From NCBI GenBank assembly GCA_038503075.1, contig JBCAML010000004.1:889149-953148 (forward strand): a stretch of 64,000 nt of DNA, in the 5' to 3' direction. The DNA comes from Gyromitra esculenta (taxonomy: Eukaryota; Ascomycota; Pezizomycetes; Pezizales; Discinaceae). The position numbers and the translations under genes are program-made. Shown piece by piece: positions 23,973-34,702 of the stretch. Numbering within the stretch: the stretch's first letter is position 1; the number at the start of each line of letters is the position of its first letter. Below the pieces are notes generated by a model. That model did no database searches. It had not been told where the DNA came from and saw nothing but the letters and a program-made list of their open reading frames with translations.

Positions 23973-24491
23973 ACAATAGAAGACGTTGCTTAAAGAAAGA
24001 AGAAGAAAAAGTGCAACAAGAGGGGAAATCCCTTCGCTTATATACCACATTCCGACTCGTTCGATGACAAAGACCTGACTCATTGTAATGGAAACCCAAG
24101 GAAACACAAAGAACAATAACACAACGCAACAACCCTGTAATCCCATACCTAACCGACCAACGAAAACAACCATCCATGAAATCCTCAAAAGATTGTCATC
24201 TGCTCAAAAAGCATTTTTTGCAATCAAATTCCTATCAACGTCAGGCTCTGGCCTCACCAGCTCCAATGCCCGTAAACTTGCCATGGGCCTCATCCGACCA
24301 ATACTCACATACGGAATGAACATTCTTGTTCCGTCCACAACCATCTTAAAAAAACTTGACCCCTTTTGGAACACTGTCCTCAGATGGATCACAAACTGTT
24401 TCTCATCCACGAATATTGGCGCCCTCACTCGAGAGGCAGCCCTTCCCCCTACACTTCCATTCGCTAAATATCTTAGAAGACGCCATGCAGT

Positions 24492-25324
24492 TCTCAAAGG
24501 GCGAGGTTTTCCTTCGAGCTCTCAGGTATCCCCCGAGATGAGCAGTGCTACTCGAATGGAAAACTAAGCGACGAGAGTTTCTACGAGATTCCACAGGCTC
24601 TACGAGGTGTTCAAGTATAGAGGACTTGAGAACGGCGACAGCGTAAGGTTATGAGGTATAACCGAGGGTTGTATTGTAAAATACAAGAGTGTACGATAGA
24701 AGACGTTGCTTAAAGAGAAAAGAAGGAAAAGTACAACAGGAGGGCCTTCCTCTCGCTTATATACCCAAAGTCCGTCCTTCTCACGGTTGAGTTCCTCGTT
24801 AAGCCCTTCAGTATCCCTGAAGGTGAGCAGTGCTACTTAAGCGAGGTAAACAACACGTTCAAGGATCGCGACGTTTCTACAAGTTCTACGAGGGGTCTAT
24901 CTCAAGGCGAGATAAGTGTGGCGAGGTAGACAGCGACAGCGAGGGTTCTGAGGTAGAACCGAGATAGTATTCCAATGATTACAGCAGAAGGTAAACGAGA
25001 ACGTTGCTTAAGGAAAGAAGAAAAGAAGAACAAGAACGACCGAAATCCATCACTTAAATACCCCGCTTTCCTTAACAAAACTTATAACCGAGAATATCCG
25101 AACAACAAAGGGATTGTACAACTATCCAAACAACAATACAACCAGCAACCGAACCACGCTTTATTACCTTAAATCAATCCATGAAAGTCCTTTGGATGAC
25201 ACACGTCTGACTCATTGTAAATGGAAACCAAAAGAAGAAAGAGAACAACCACGACGCCAGGCACCCTTGCATCCGAATAGAACAATAAAACATCCATACC
25301 ACAACGCAACAACCATCCATGAAA
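24492..25324 (-). mobile_element. Solo LTR, family B (insertion 5), split by insertion 6
   Basis: Flanked by GCAGT at 24487-24491 and 25325-25329. The LTR parts are 24492-24778 and 25187-25324. Its outer stem reads TTCGAG/CTCGAA where other B copies read TCAAG/CTTGA, a paired change. Confidence 0.92.
24779..25186 (-). mobile_element. Solo LTR, family A (insertion 6)
   Basis: 408 bp inside insertion 5, flanked by GTCCT at 24774-24778 and 25187-25191. Ends TCTCACGG and CCATGAAA. The outer stem CCTCGTTAAG/CTTAAGCGAGG is fully kept. Confidence 0.93.
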
Positions 25325-25562
25325 GCAGTGTGTATAGCCACTCTACCAGTGCTATTTAACCCTGCATCCGCCCACCTCCCACCCAACTTTCAAGCAAACG
25401 GTACTCCTCTCCCACTCCTCAGGAGTCACCTCAAAGGTCTTGGTCCTTGTAGACCCCGACCCTGGAACTCAAACTCCAAATCACGCGTCCGCCCTTTGGT
25501 AATTGACGCTCTTGCACACGAAGCATGGAAATTTCTCCCATGCAACTACTACCCTGGCGCGT

Positions 25563-25972
25563 TCTCAAGGAGCGGGTTTCCGGTCAAGCTCTCGAGTATC
25601 CCTCGAGATGAGCAGTGCTACTTGAATGGGAAACCTGCAGCGAGAATGTGTGCGAAGGTTCTACAGGCTCTACAATTGGTTTAAGTTGTAGTGACTTAAA
25701 GATGGCGACAGTGAAGGATTACGAGGTGTAACCGAGGTTTGTATTGTAAAATACAAGAGTGAACAATAGAAGACGTTGCTTAAGGAAAGAAGAAGAAAAA
25801 GTACAACAAGAGGGGGAATCCCTTTGCTTATATACCAAAACTCCAATCCTTTCGCTGACAAAGACATGACTCATTGCAATGAAAACCTAAAGAAACATAA
25901 GGAACAAATATCAAAACGCAACAACCTTGTACCCATGTACCTAACCGACCAACAAAACAACCATCCGTGAAA
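25563..25972 (-). mobile_element. Solo LTR, family B (insertion 7)
   Basis: 410 bp from TCTCAAGG to CCGTGAAA, flanked by CGCGT at 25558-25562 and 25973-25977. The outer stem GGTTTCC...TCAAG/CTTGA...GGAAACC is intact. Confidence 0.93.
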
Positions 25973-26286
25973 CGCGTCAGGCCCTGCCATCGACAAACCA
26001 AATCCGAATCAATCAATGATTATAGAATCATGCAACAACGCCATTTTATCCCAACTAAAAATTGATTGGGACGAATATACACCCTGTCCTTCATACTATG
26101 ATTACTTAACTACAACTATCCCTCACCCGTTTATGAAATTTTCGAAATTCACAGCAGGAAGACTTCATCAAATGCGAGCACATAAAAGCTACCTCAAAGC
26201 ACATACTTCCTGGTCTCACCCCGGACCTACTACATGTCCCCTATGTGGCGACAGCTCTCAAGACTTTTCGCATGCAATTCTATACT

Positions 26287-26698
26287 TTTCACGGATTAGG
26301 GATAGGGTTAGGACCTGGTGCGACGGTTGTTATGGATTTTGGATCTTTTATTATAATCTTATTGTAGTTCGGTTGCGTTTCGGTTGTTGTCGGGTTGTTG
26401 ATTGTGTTACGGGAAAGCGGGGTATTTAAGCGAAGGATTTTGGCGGTTTTTGTCTCTTCTCTTTTTCTTTCCTTAAGCAACGTTCTCGTTTATCTTCTCT
26501 TGTGAAACTATTGAAATACTATCTCGGTTCTCCTCGTAACCCGTCGTCGTCGCCCACTCCGCCGCACTTATCTCGCCGATAAATCCATCGTGTAACTTGG
26601 TGTAAAACACCGCACTCACGTGCTGCAGCACCTCGCTTAAGTAGCACTGCTCACCTTCAGGGATACTGAAGGGCTTAACGAGGGACTGAACTGTGAGA
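26287..26698 (+). mobile_element. Solo LTR, family A (insertion 8)
   Basis: 412 bp from TTTCACGG to CTGTGAGA, flanked by ATACT at 26282-26286 and 26699-26703. It splits the LINE C-terminal Cys/His knuckle; the reading frame resumes at YCFAHDVERN. Confidence 0.93.
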
Positions 26699-27212
26699 AT
26701 ACTGTTTTGCTCATGATGTTGAACGTAATTTATTTATTCCCTTTTTAAATTCATTAAACTCTGAGTCACCCGTATGGTTAAATTCAACTATGTTAATTGC
26801 CCTTGCCGAATTTATTTCAAAGACAAGGACAAACTTTCCTACTAAATCTCAATTTCACGGATAAAATTGGGTAATGGGTCAGGATGGAGTTATTGGTTGT
26901 CACGGGTTATTCTTTCATAATGTTTTTGTTGTTCGGCTATGTTTCGGTTATGTGTTGGAGTATGAGAAAAGCGGGGTATTTAAGGGATGGGTTTTGATCG
27001 CTTGTTGTTCTCTTTTCCTTTTCTCCTTAAGCAACGTTCTTACTTTACTTCTACTGTATTGCCTTAATACTACCTCGATTCTACCTCAGAATCCTCGCGG
27101 TCGCCGTCGCTGTGAAAACCCTTACGTTTAACTCGCCTTGAGTTAGACCCACGTAAGACCTGTAGAAACATTGTGATACTTATCGCTTGGCCTCTCGCTT
27201 AAGTAGCACTGC

Positions 27213-27624
27213 TTTCATGGATGGTTGTTTTTGCTGGTTCGTTAGTTGTATAGATATAGGGTTGCGGTGTTTTGTTATTGTTCTTTGTGTTTCTGTGGGT
27301 TTTTGTTACAATGAGTCATGTCTTTGTCATCGAAAGGGTTGGAACCTGGTATATAAGCGAAGGGATTTCCCCTCTTGTTGTACTTTTCCTTCTTCTTTCT
27401 TTAAGCAACGTCTTCTATTGTTCACTCATTTGTATCCTACAATACAAACCTCGGTTATACTTCATAACCTTACGCTGTCGCCGTCTTCAAGTCCTCTTTA
27501 CTTGAGCCCCTTGTAGAGCCTGTGGAATCTCGTAAACACTCTCATCGCTTAGTTTCCCATTCAAGTAGCACTGTTCATCTCGGGGGATACCTGAGAGCTT
27601 GACGGGAAACCTCGCCCCTTGAGA
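27213..27624 (+). mobile_element. Solo LTR, family B (insertion 10)
   Basis: 412 bp from TTTCATGG to CCTTGAGA, flanked by ACTGC at 27208-27212 and 27625-27629. It sits inside the conserved GCACTGCTCA loop of insertion 9. Confidence 0.93.
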
Positions 27625-27676
27625 ACTGCTCACCTTCAGGGATACTGAAGGGCTTAACGAGGGATCAAACCGTGAG

Positions 27677-28091
27677 TTTCACGGATACAAAGGATTAATC
27701 GGGTCAAGGATTTAGTAAGGGATTGAGGTTTCGGTTAAAGGTTATAATGTCTTTGTGTTTCGTTTGTCTTTGGTTATTTTTAGTTATGAGTCATAATGGT
27801 TGAAAAGCGGGGTATTTAAGAGATGGATTCTTTTCGCTTGGGTTTTCTTCTCCTTCTTTCCTTAAGCAACGTTCTCGTTCACTTCTACCTGTATTACTCT
27901 AAATACTACCAAGGTTCTATCTCAGAACTTTCGCTGTCGCTGTGAAACATCGCTGATACTTCGCCTTGAAGTATACCCACTGTAGAACCTGTAGAAACAC
28001 TGCACTCCTCGAACGTGCTAGTATCTCGCTTAAGTAGCACTGCTCACCTTTAGGGATACTAAAGGGCTTAACGAGAGACTGGTCCGTGAGA
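27677..28091 (+). mobile_element. Solo LTR, family A (insertion 11)
   Basis: 415 bp from TTTCACGG to CCGTGAGA, flanked by GTGAG at 27672-27676 and 28092-28096. Its inner stem reads CCTTTAG/CTAAAGG, another compensatory pair. Confidence 0.92.
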
Positions 28092-28431
28092 GTGAGACTC
28101 AAATTGATATTTCATATTTATCTTCGTCTGGCTCCTCTGATGTTCTTTCATCTATTTCTTCTCATTCTATAACATCTATTACATCTCTTTTAAACTTTTT
28201 TGAGTCAATGGAAGAATAACCTTTTTGCACGCTGGATATATATTAGGCTTATGTTAGCCATGGAGGGAAACTCTGGATTGAAATTTTCAGTTATACTTGT
28301 TTTGCGTTTTATTTAGTGTCAGGAGGGTTGGGTTGATAGGGTTTTGTTCACGCTATAACTTCGGTTGCATGTGACATTCTTGTACCTTTTTATAAAAACA
28401 ATGAAACAATGATTTAACAAAAAAAAAAAAA

Positions 28432-28447
28432 TTTCGCTAGAGAGGTA
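28432..28447 (+). repeat. LINE target-site duplication, right copy
   Basis: TTTCGCTAGAGAGGTA directly after the 13-A tail (28419-28431); an exact match to 16104-16119. Confidence 0.9.
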
Positions 28448-29398
28448 CATATATGACAAAAAGGAAATGGTAGTTCCAGAGGACACCCATGGAGAGACTT
28501 AATGTTTTACTACTGGGATATCCTTGGGGGGGGGGTTTTATAGATAGGATTGGTTGATTTAGGATGGGGAATATGAGTTTTTATTGTCTTATTTATACAT
28601 AATAACAAAACCTATTTTCTACTATTCTTCGACTCGTGAACTAGAACCTGTGATCAAGTCGCAGTTCCTACATTGTACACACGGAGAAAATTAAATATCT
28701 AACCTACATGCACAGGATGAAACTAACAGTTTGTTCTGTATACAGGGTATTTGCTATTCTGGTATACGTATAAAAATTACAACGTACGTTGATAATAGCA
28801 AGCAATAATGTTCAACTGACTTAAGCTCTGCTCCGGCCGAACACAGATAACATAACACTCCATAACGATGAATAAGCTCCCTATTGCTGAACGGTGTTTC
28901 CCCGATATCGATACATGTAGCTAGAGCCCCGAAATACTGAGTCCCTTGGCGGATCATAGATACTCACTCAGCCGCCGCCATCTTCCGCGTTGAAGCAATT
29001 GGCAGTAGAGAGATGATAAATACTCAATTACTTGCTCCCAAAAGGCTGACAGAGCATCTTTACCCGTATACCCCTCAGATGTCTTCGGACACTGGTATGC
29101 TTGAGAGTACCTGCGTCACTCTAATTTCCATGCCTGAGAGACAATTTGTTAGGGAGCTTCTGCAAAGCCCGGCGGGGGGAGAGGTTGGTGTCAAGTTTCT
29201 TGATAAACTCACCTCTCACGATCGTACGAGCTACTCATATATTCTCCTTTATATTGCTCAATGTGTCCCAGCAGATATATCGAACGTCAGCGCTAACCCA
29301 CCTCTCTAATACGTGTCTACGTTACCCTGCCCCTAGCGAAAGGTACCTACATGTAGTCGTGGATCACCACAGCTGCAGCTCAGTTGTTCAGCTGCCGT
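28448..29398. other. Intergenic
   Basis: No supported gene. Contains TACATGTA at 28912-28919 and 29348-29355. Short frames have no family signal. Confidence 0.5.
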
Positions 29399-30270
29399 CA
29401 TGTCCCATCTAAATTTTCCAAACGAACTTCTCCTCCAGATTTTGATTACCGAGGATTTTGATGCACCAGACACATACATACGCCATCGTCTGAACAAATC
29501 AACGCTTTGTAAATCTTTTCCACTCGGCCCCTCTTTGAGTTGAGTACCCACTTAAAGAAGCCTATTGTGCCACGGTACTACTCCTTGCAGCAGCGGGCTC
29601 CGGCGGAAAATTAAAAAAAAGGTTTGATACCTCCTCGAGAAGGGAGCGCCCTTGATTATCATGCATCCATCATATGGGCAATACGATACATCCTTGGGAT
29701 ATCTACAACGCGAAACAGATGATATAGTTCGGGGTTTGTTAGATCAAACATCACAGAGCGTGATACTAGACAAATCTAGCGGGATGTCTCCCCTCTGCAT
29801 GGCTACAGAATACGGCCGTTCAGCAGCGACTAGATCCTTGCTGGTAGAGGGAGCCGACACAACACACAGAAGGCTGTCTCGGAAAGACTGCACTCCGCCG
29901 GGCAATTAGTAGGGGGCACGAGAATATTGTCAGGTTGCACCTAGAACACGGTGTCAATTCCGATATTCTTTACGGGAACGGGTGAGCAGAGTCTCGCTGG
30001 GTAGTTATAAAAGGAGAACGAAAAATATAGTCAAATTGCTCCTTGACCATGGCTTCGGTGATGGAAAAAAAGGTTGGAGGTTGCAGAGCTTCTGCTGAAG
30101 ATGAATGCCAACTCCAACATCTATATCTAGTCCGAGAGAACCGCCCTTCATTTCATATACTAGCCCGTACCCAAACCAACTCCTGTGTCTGTCAAAATTT
30201 ACTTAAACTACTCCTAGATAGCGGAGCGGATCCCACACTCAAGGATATCTTAGGAGAAGCGAGCAACTAA
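29399..30270 (+). pseudogene. F-box / ankyrin-repeat gene relic
   Basis: An ATG at 29399 starts MSHLNFPNELLLQILI, the first helix of an F-box, but the frame stops after about 47 codons. Ankyrin-like pieces follow in different frames: SGMSPLCMATEYGRSAATRSLL, GHENIVRLHLEHGVNSDI and QNLLKLLLDSGADPTLKD. Several stops and shifts separate them. F-box/ankyrin proteins usually link substrates to SCF ubiquitin ligase; this copy looks dead. Confidence 0.65.
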
Positions 30271-30755
30271 CTATCAACTAGAGCACTGATTAAGTCTCAA
30301 GGATAGTGAAGCAGAGATGGGGTCTTGAAAATCTCCAACAAAAGAGCAGGCATAAATGTAGGTGCACCCCTATGCAGAAATTTGTGCGAAGAGTTAGGCT
30401 ATTAGTTAGCACTGCCATTACATATTAAGGTCATATCTCAACTGGTGGAAATTTCATCGCCTCTCCTTCAAAAAACGTATGTACTTATTAAATTATCTTG
30501 AAGTATATTTAAAGGCCTGAACTCTAGTCTGTAACACGAAATTATGTTCAATTATTTGCTATTCCCGCGAAACAAGTTTAAATGCGTCTGTAGGCTTGTG
30601 GAAAACTCCTCCCTACGTATCCATCTGTCTAGGTTAAGAATATATCCCTTTATCCATCAGTGATCATGATCAACGATGGAATATTTTGTCTACTAAAGAT
30701 ATTGGTTTGCGATAAAAAACTTGAAATATAATAAAAACAGAAAGGGAGAAGTTAA
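30271..30755. other. Intergenic, AT-rich
   Basis: I see no gene or repeat here; it is the downstream flank of two convergent units. Confidence 0.5.
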
Positions 30756-33618
30756 CTAGGTCCACTTCCTGTACACTTTCATAATTCCCTGCCTCAATGC
30801 AAGTAGAACACTAAAAAGAGATTTCCAGAATCCAAAAAACAAAAAGGCCCAGAAAAAGGCCCCAGACAATAACCCATCTCCCGGGGAGAACCTTAGCTTC
30901 TTCATCGGGCAACCCAAATACAGCAGGAACGCCAACAAAAGTGAATATCTATCCCCGTATCTAACAAATACCTGACCGATCCACGAAAACAATCTGCCAG
31001 ACATGTGCGAGGGCAAAGAAAGACAGCAGACATAAGCAGTTAAGATTATATCCCATTTGAGCGAAGCTTCTCCCTTCTCGATCCAGTACAGGTCCGACTT
31101 AAATATCCATAAAACTCCCATCGGGAGGGATAAGGCTAAAATCAGGCGTAAAGATTCCCATACCTTTGGTGAGAAAATGCTAGAAGGAATGCTTGGTTCC
31201 GGCTCTGCCACCTGATCCGGATTATTATGTAGTGTTCGAATCCTACCTGCTGGGCCAGACCTTTTGCGAGTGTTAAGTTTCTCGGCATTAACACGGTGTA
31301 TGCATTGGTGGTATCTCTTATATTTAGAACCCTTTGGTATTGTTCGGGCTATATAGTGTTCATCTGCGTCTGATGGAAGATCAATTTCCATATTATCTTC
31401 GCTGCTAGCACTTGCTTGATCCTCTTCCCTGTCGGCGTCAGTATCAACCACCTCTCCACCAGCGATTGGAATTCGCCCTTCGCTTAATACAGTTTCTTCA
31501 AGGATGACTTCTTTTGGTTTCAGTCGAAATAACTCTGGCATGGTTTTACCCGCCTCACTATAGCACCTAACACGTTCGGCATCTGCTAATGCATTTGCCA
31601 TTTCCTTCGGAACTCTGACAATTTCAGTTGCATAAACCCTTCTAGCTGCCTTTTCTGCTTTTTCGTATATAACCTCTTTCTCAACTCCCGCAATAAATTT
31701 CCTTAGCTCAGGACCAGTCATACGTACCGGTGGCCTCCCCGTGTAAAGCCTCGTTCCCACTTCGCCGCGAAATCTGATTTGTTTATCATTTTGACGCTTG
31801 TACGAGCCCCAACATACAACCCTGAAATAGTCATAAGGGTTGCCGTCAATGTTAATATATGACAAAAAGCCAAATATTAACCATTCTATGATCTCACCCA
31901 TTTCGCCTTCTCTGTAGAAGAGCGGATCATATGCGCTGTGATGTGGATATCTACACGACCCCCCATCTACACCCACACGAAGCCTTCGTGGTGTTTCGAG
32001 AATATATCTTTCCCCTCCTGGTACTGATTCTGGTGGCCAGCTTGGCCAATCGTCTTTATCATTTCCAAACCATGGCCTTACTCGTTGCCCAAGAGAACCA
32101 AAATTCTGTCCATAATATATCTGTATACTTGTTCAGCAGTTAACCACCAAAGCTAGCTAAACCCAAACTAAGAAGGAAGTACGCACACAACCGTATAGAT
32201 AATGACCAAGTTCATGGGTTATAGTAACTATAAGGAAGTAAAAGTAGTGACCGATATTAATCCCGTTACGAAGACCCTCTTCAATTGCATCAAAATGACT
32301 ACCATTGATCAGGACCAGATTGGGTTCATCATCTCGGGCTATTTCGGCGTGTGCACCCTGGCCGTTTGGCTCGGATAGAGTTCGGACAACATCTATGACC
32401 GGAAATGCCATCGAGAAGAAGTCTATTATACACTCGACTGTTCACCCATTTCGAAGTTAATATGCGCAGCCAAAAGAGCGTGACGATGTCAAAAAAAAAT
32501 TATTCAAACTAACCCTCCGCGGCAGTCGGTGCTTCCTCATCTATAAGCTCCTCCGGCGTCCCTTCTTGGTACCTAGATGGATGCGCTCTGAAAATAATAG
32601 CATACTTCTTCGCTACCTCAGGAAGCGTGACCATCTGCCGTACTACCGCGACAAACTTTGCGATATAGTTATCCTGAAGAAGCCTTTTTTGTTTCAACCT
32701 ACTTCCCCTTCTTGAATCATATACTTCCACCAATGGCCAATTAGCTTGATTCTGCTTTCCCGGATCAGTGAATGGTGTGGCTCCATCAATAAGTGGCATT
32801 TTTTCAGGTAACCTTAGTACGCTCTCCAAGGGGTCATCCAACATCAGGAGTGGTGGATCAAGCCCACGATCGTAGCCACCGGTTCTCAAGATACCTAAGA
32901 TAGCGTTTCTTGCTCCTTCATTCTGGGCGAATTTCTCCATCCACCTAAGCGCTATATCATTCTCCTTAGCTAGAGCAGTTGTACTAAGCACCCTTTTGAA
33001 CCCATTGAATTCAGGATAAAACCTCACTCGAGGCAGTGGCGCATACCTATCGAGCTGGGGTGGATACAGAAACTGTATACTGTTGGTCTCCTCGTCGCTG
33101 CCTGGATCTCTGGGTTTCTTTTTATCTTTCTTTTTAATATACTTGTTTTTCTTCCTGAATCCAGGCGGAGGGGCCCGAAATCCTATATAAATGACACCCC
33201 GCGGATCTGGTACCAATCGTTTGGCTGGCTCTCCTGCAACTCGTTGGAAGTATTCTGCAATTATATTTTCTGCATCCTTGTGGTGGCGATGCTGTGCCTC
33301 ATCCTGTGCAATAGCTTCGAGAATTTGTAGAATTCTGTCATGCGAGGTAGCTTGGAGTGCCATGTCATCAATATCTCCTGTCACGGGATCCTGGCAATCA
33401 AACCACACCTTTACCACTTTATCAACAATATCATTTGGGTCTTCAAAAGAGAACCCGTGTTCAAAAAACAACTCATTTATTTCATCCCTGATAGGCCACA
33501 TGGGATCATATGGTGGAGACGGTGGAGGAGTTGGTACTGGTGAATGCGAAGGCGGCGTCGGCGTCGGCGATGGAGACCGCTGTCGCGCCCGGGCTCTCCT
33601 ACTTCTGTCGATTGCCAT
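30756..33618 (-). CDS. Putative zincin-like metallopeptidase with C-terminal membrane helices
   Basis: Exons 33618-32514, 32437-32187 and 32120-30756 (introns of 76 and 66 nt, phases consistent) encode 906 residues. The N-terminus is Arg/Ser/Pro-rich, with lysine-rich KKNKYIKKKDKKKP near residues 180-195. HELGHYLYG at about 443-451 is a HEXXH zinc motif. About 80 residues later GEMGEIIEWLIFG offers a glutamate third ligand, as in other fungal HEXXH proteins with a GExG...E motif. An acidic linker follows, then three or four hydrophobic segments near the C-terminus (LRLILALSLPMGVLWIF, WDIILTAYVCCLSLP, YSLLLAFLLYLGC, GAFFWAFLFFGFW). No signal peptide is seen. Substrate unknown; the protease assignment rests on the motif alone. 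Confidence 0.65.
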
Positions 33619-34702
33619 TTTAGTATCGATGTGGTTTTCTTTAACTTGAGCTTATTGTCAATATCTTCTGCCGGTTCTGTTTTCAATACTCACCGCGAAG
33701 TCGGAAACACTGTGTCGATGCCGCTATTTAGCATACGTACGGGCGAGATATATACTGGAGGGTAGATATTGGTTTCTTTGTCTCGCGATCGTGGCTAATG
33801 CTAATACAGTGATTTTTTAAATAAAGCCTTTCTCGAAGCCCCTTAGACTCGACGACCATAGTGCAACCTCCTAGGATAAACCACAGCGTGCTCAACAAGT
33901 CAGGAATTACTTACCTAGAACAGCCCTACAGTACAATAGAAGAATCCATACTTGAAGGACTTTCATACTCTAGCTTCCGTCGACAGGCCCAAGTTAGAAT
34001 CCAGGTCAAAAAGTTATATAATTATGTGCCTACTAATCTAGAAACATTAAAGTAACTTAGCTATACTAGAAGTTCTTATTTCCTATGTGACAGAACATCA
34101 CTAAGCTACCGAAATTTTAGAAATACTCATTGGCCAAGGAGCTCCAATAGTCGACGCACGACGCAGCACTCTACAACGTAATATGCCTCAAATTCAGGCA
34201 AACTGCGCATGAAAAACCTCACTCACTTACCAGTGCACGGCACTAGCGCTACTAATTCATACAAAGCGTTATATACCCTAAAAAGTAATCTTAGAGCTTC
34301 ATATGCATTTTTCGAGACAAGGAAATCGAGGAGGAAGCTTGCGGTCTTATAGGAATTAAACGCATTCCCTAATATACCCGTTTAGTGATACAAACTACTC
34401 CTAGAACAAATAAGCCAGACGTGGCACTTAATAAGCAACTTTGTTGTTCTCATTATTTAGTGCGCCTCATGCACCATACTAATTATAAACACCAGGCTCC
34501 AACCCCATTTTCCATTTCAACATTTGAAGTGCGCAAACAAAGAGCGCACCAACATCCACATCCTCACCACGCAGCATTCAAACAAAGAACTTGACCCAAA
34601 ATTCTCCCAGGCCCTTTGCACAGAGTACCCCCGCTCCAGTCTAACTTTCACAGGCACTCGAGGTTCAGCAGGCCCAGCTGTAAACTTCTCTACCCAACTG
34701 TC
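33619..34702. other. Intergenic
   Basis: Divergent promoter space between the zincin-like gene and TFIIA gamma. The open frame at 33861-34055 is not recognisable. 34590-34702 is likely the TFIIA 5' leader. Confidence 0.5.

Larger units (their letters stand above)
17684..24181 (-). mobile_element. Solo LTR, family B (insertion 3), split by the Gypsy element
   Basis: The LTR runs 17684-17888 and 23973-24181, flanked by TCCTC at 17679-17683 and 24182-24186. The Ty3/Gypsy element (17889-23972) sits inside it. Ends are TCTCAAGG and CCATGAAA. Confidence 0.9.
26853..28097 (+). mobile_element. Solo LTR, family A (insertion 9), carrying insertions 10 and 11
   Basis: Starts TTTCACGG at 26853 and is flanked by CTCAA at 26848-26852 and 28098-28102. 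It is interrupted by a family B LTR (27213-27624) and by a family A LTR (27677-28091) that landed one base before its 3' terminus; the final A of the element is at 28097. Confidence 0.9.
16549..28219 (+). pseudogene. LINE reverse transcriptase ORF, interrupted
   Basis: Coding remnant of the LINE above, about 600 residues in seven pieces. The YMDD catalytic box lies just before the first internal insertion at 17007. No stop codon was found in any LINE piece once the insertions are set aside, so the element was young when they began, or the sequence has seen few point mutations. It lacks the endonuclease and ORF1. Confidence 0.85.
16120..28431 (+). mobile_element. 5'-truncated non-LTR retrotransposon (LINE) hosting eleven LTR insertions
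   Basis: LINE-derived segments are 16120-16122, 16544-17006, 17418-17683, 24182-24491, 25325-25562, 25973-26286, 26699-26852 and 28098-28431; the 5-bp target duplications are counted with the flanks. Set side by side they keep one open frame: RT motifs LFLDIKGGFDNV, VGVPQGSPISPLLF and YMDDFAIT, then the thumb (IRWLGFWLSHNF), an RT tail, and a Cys/His knuckle CPLCGDSSQDFSHAILYC. The frame ends at TAA 28217-28219, followed by a 3' UTR of about 200 bp and a 13-A tail. The 5' end is lost within the RT domain, the usual result of incomplete target-primed reverse transcription. The RT resembles Tad/I-type fungal LINEs. Confidence 0.9.

Noticed and set aside
16123..28091. Interpreting the 400-bp repeats as MITEs or tRNA-derived SINEs because of short inverted ends (TCTCACGG/CCGTGAAA) and a GGTTGAGTCC box-B-like string
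   Set aside because: They match the direct terminal repeats of the full Gypsy element, make 5-bp target duplications and contain TATA and U5-like parts, so they are solo LTRs. The box-B likeness is weak.
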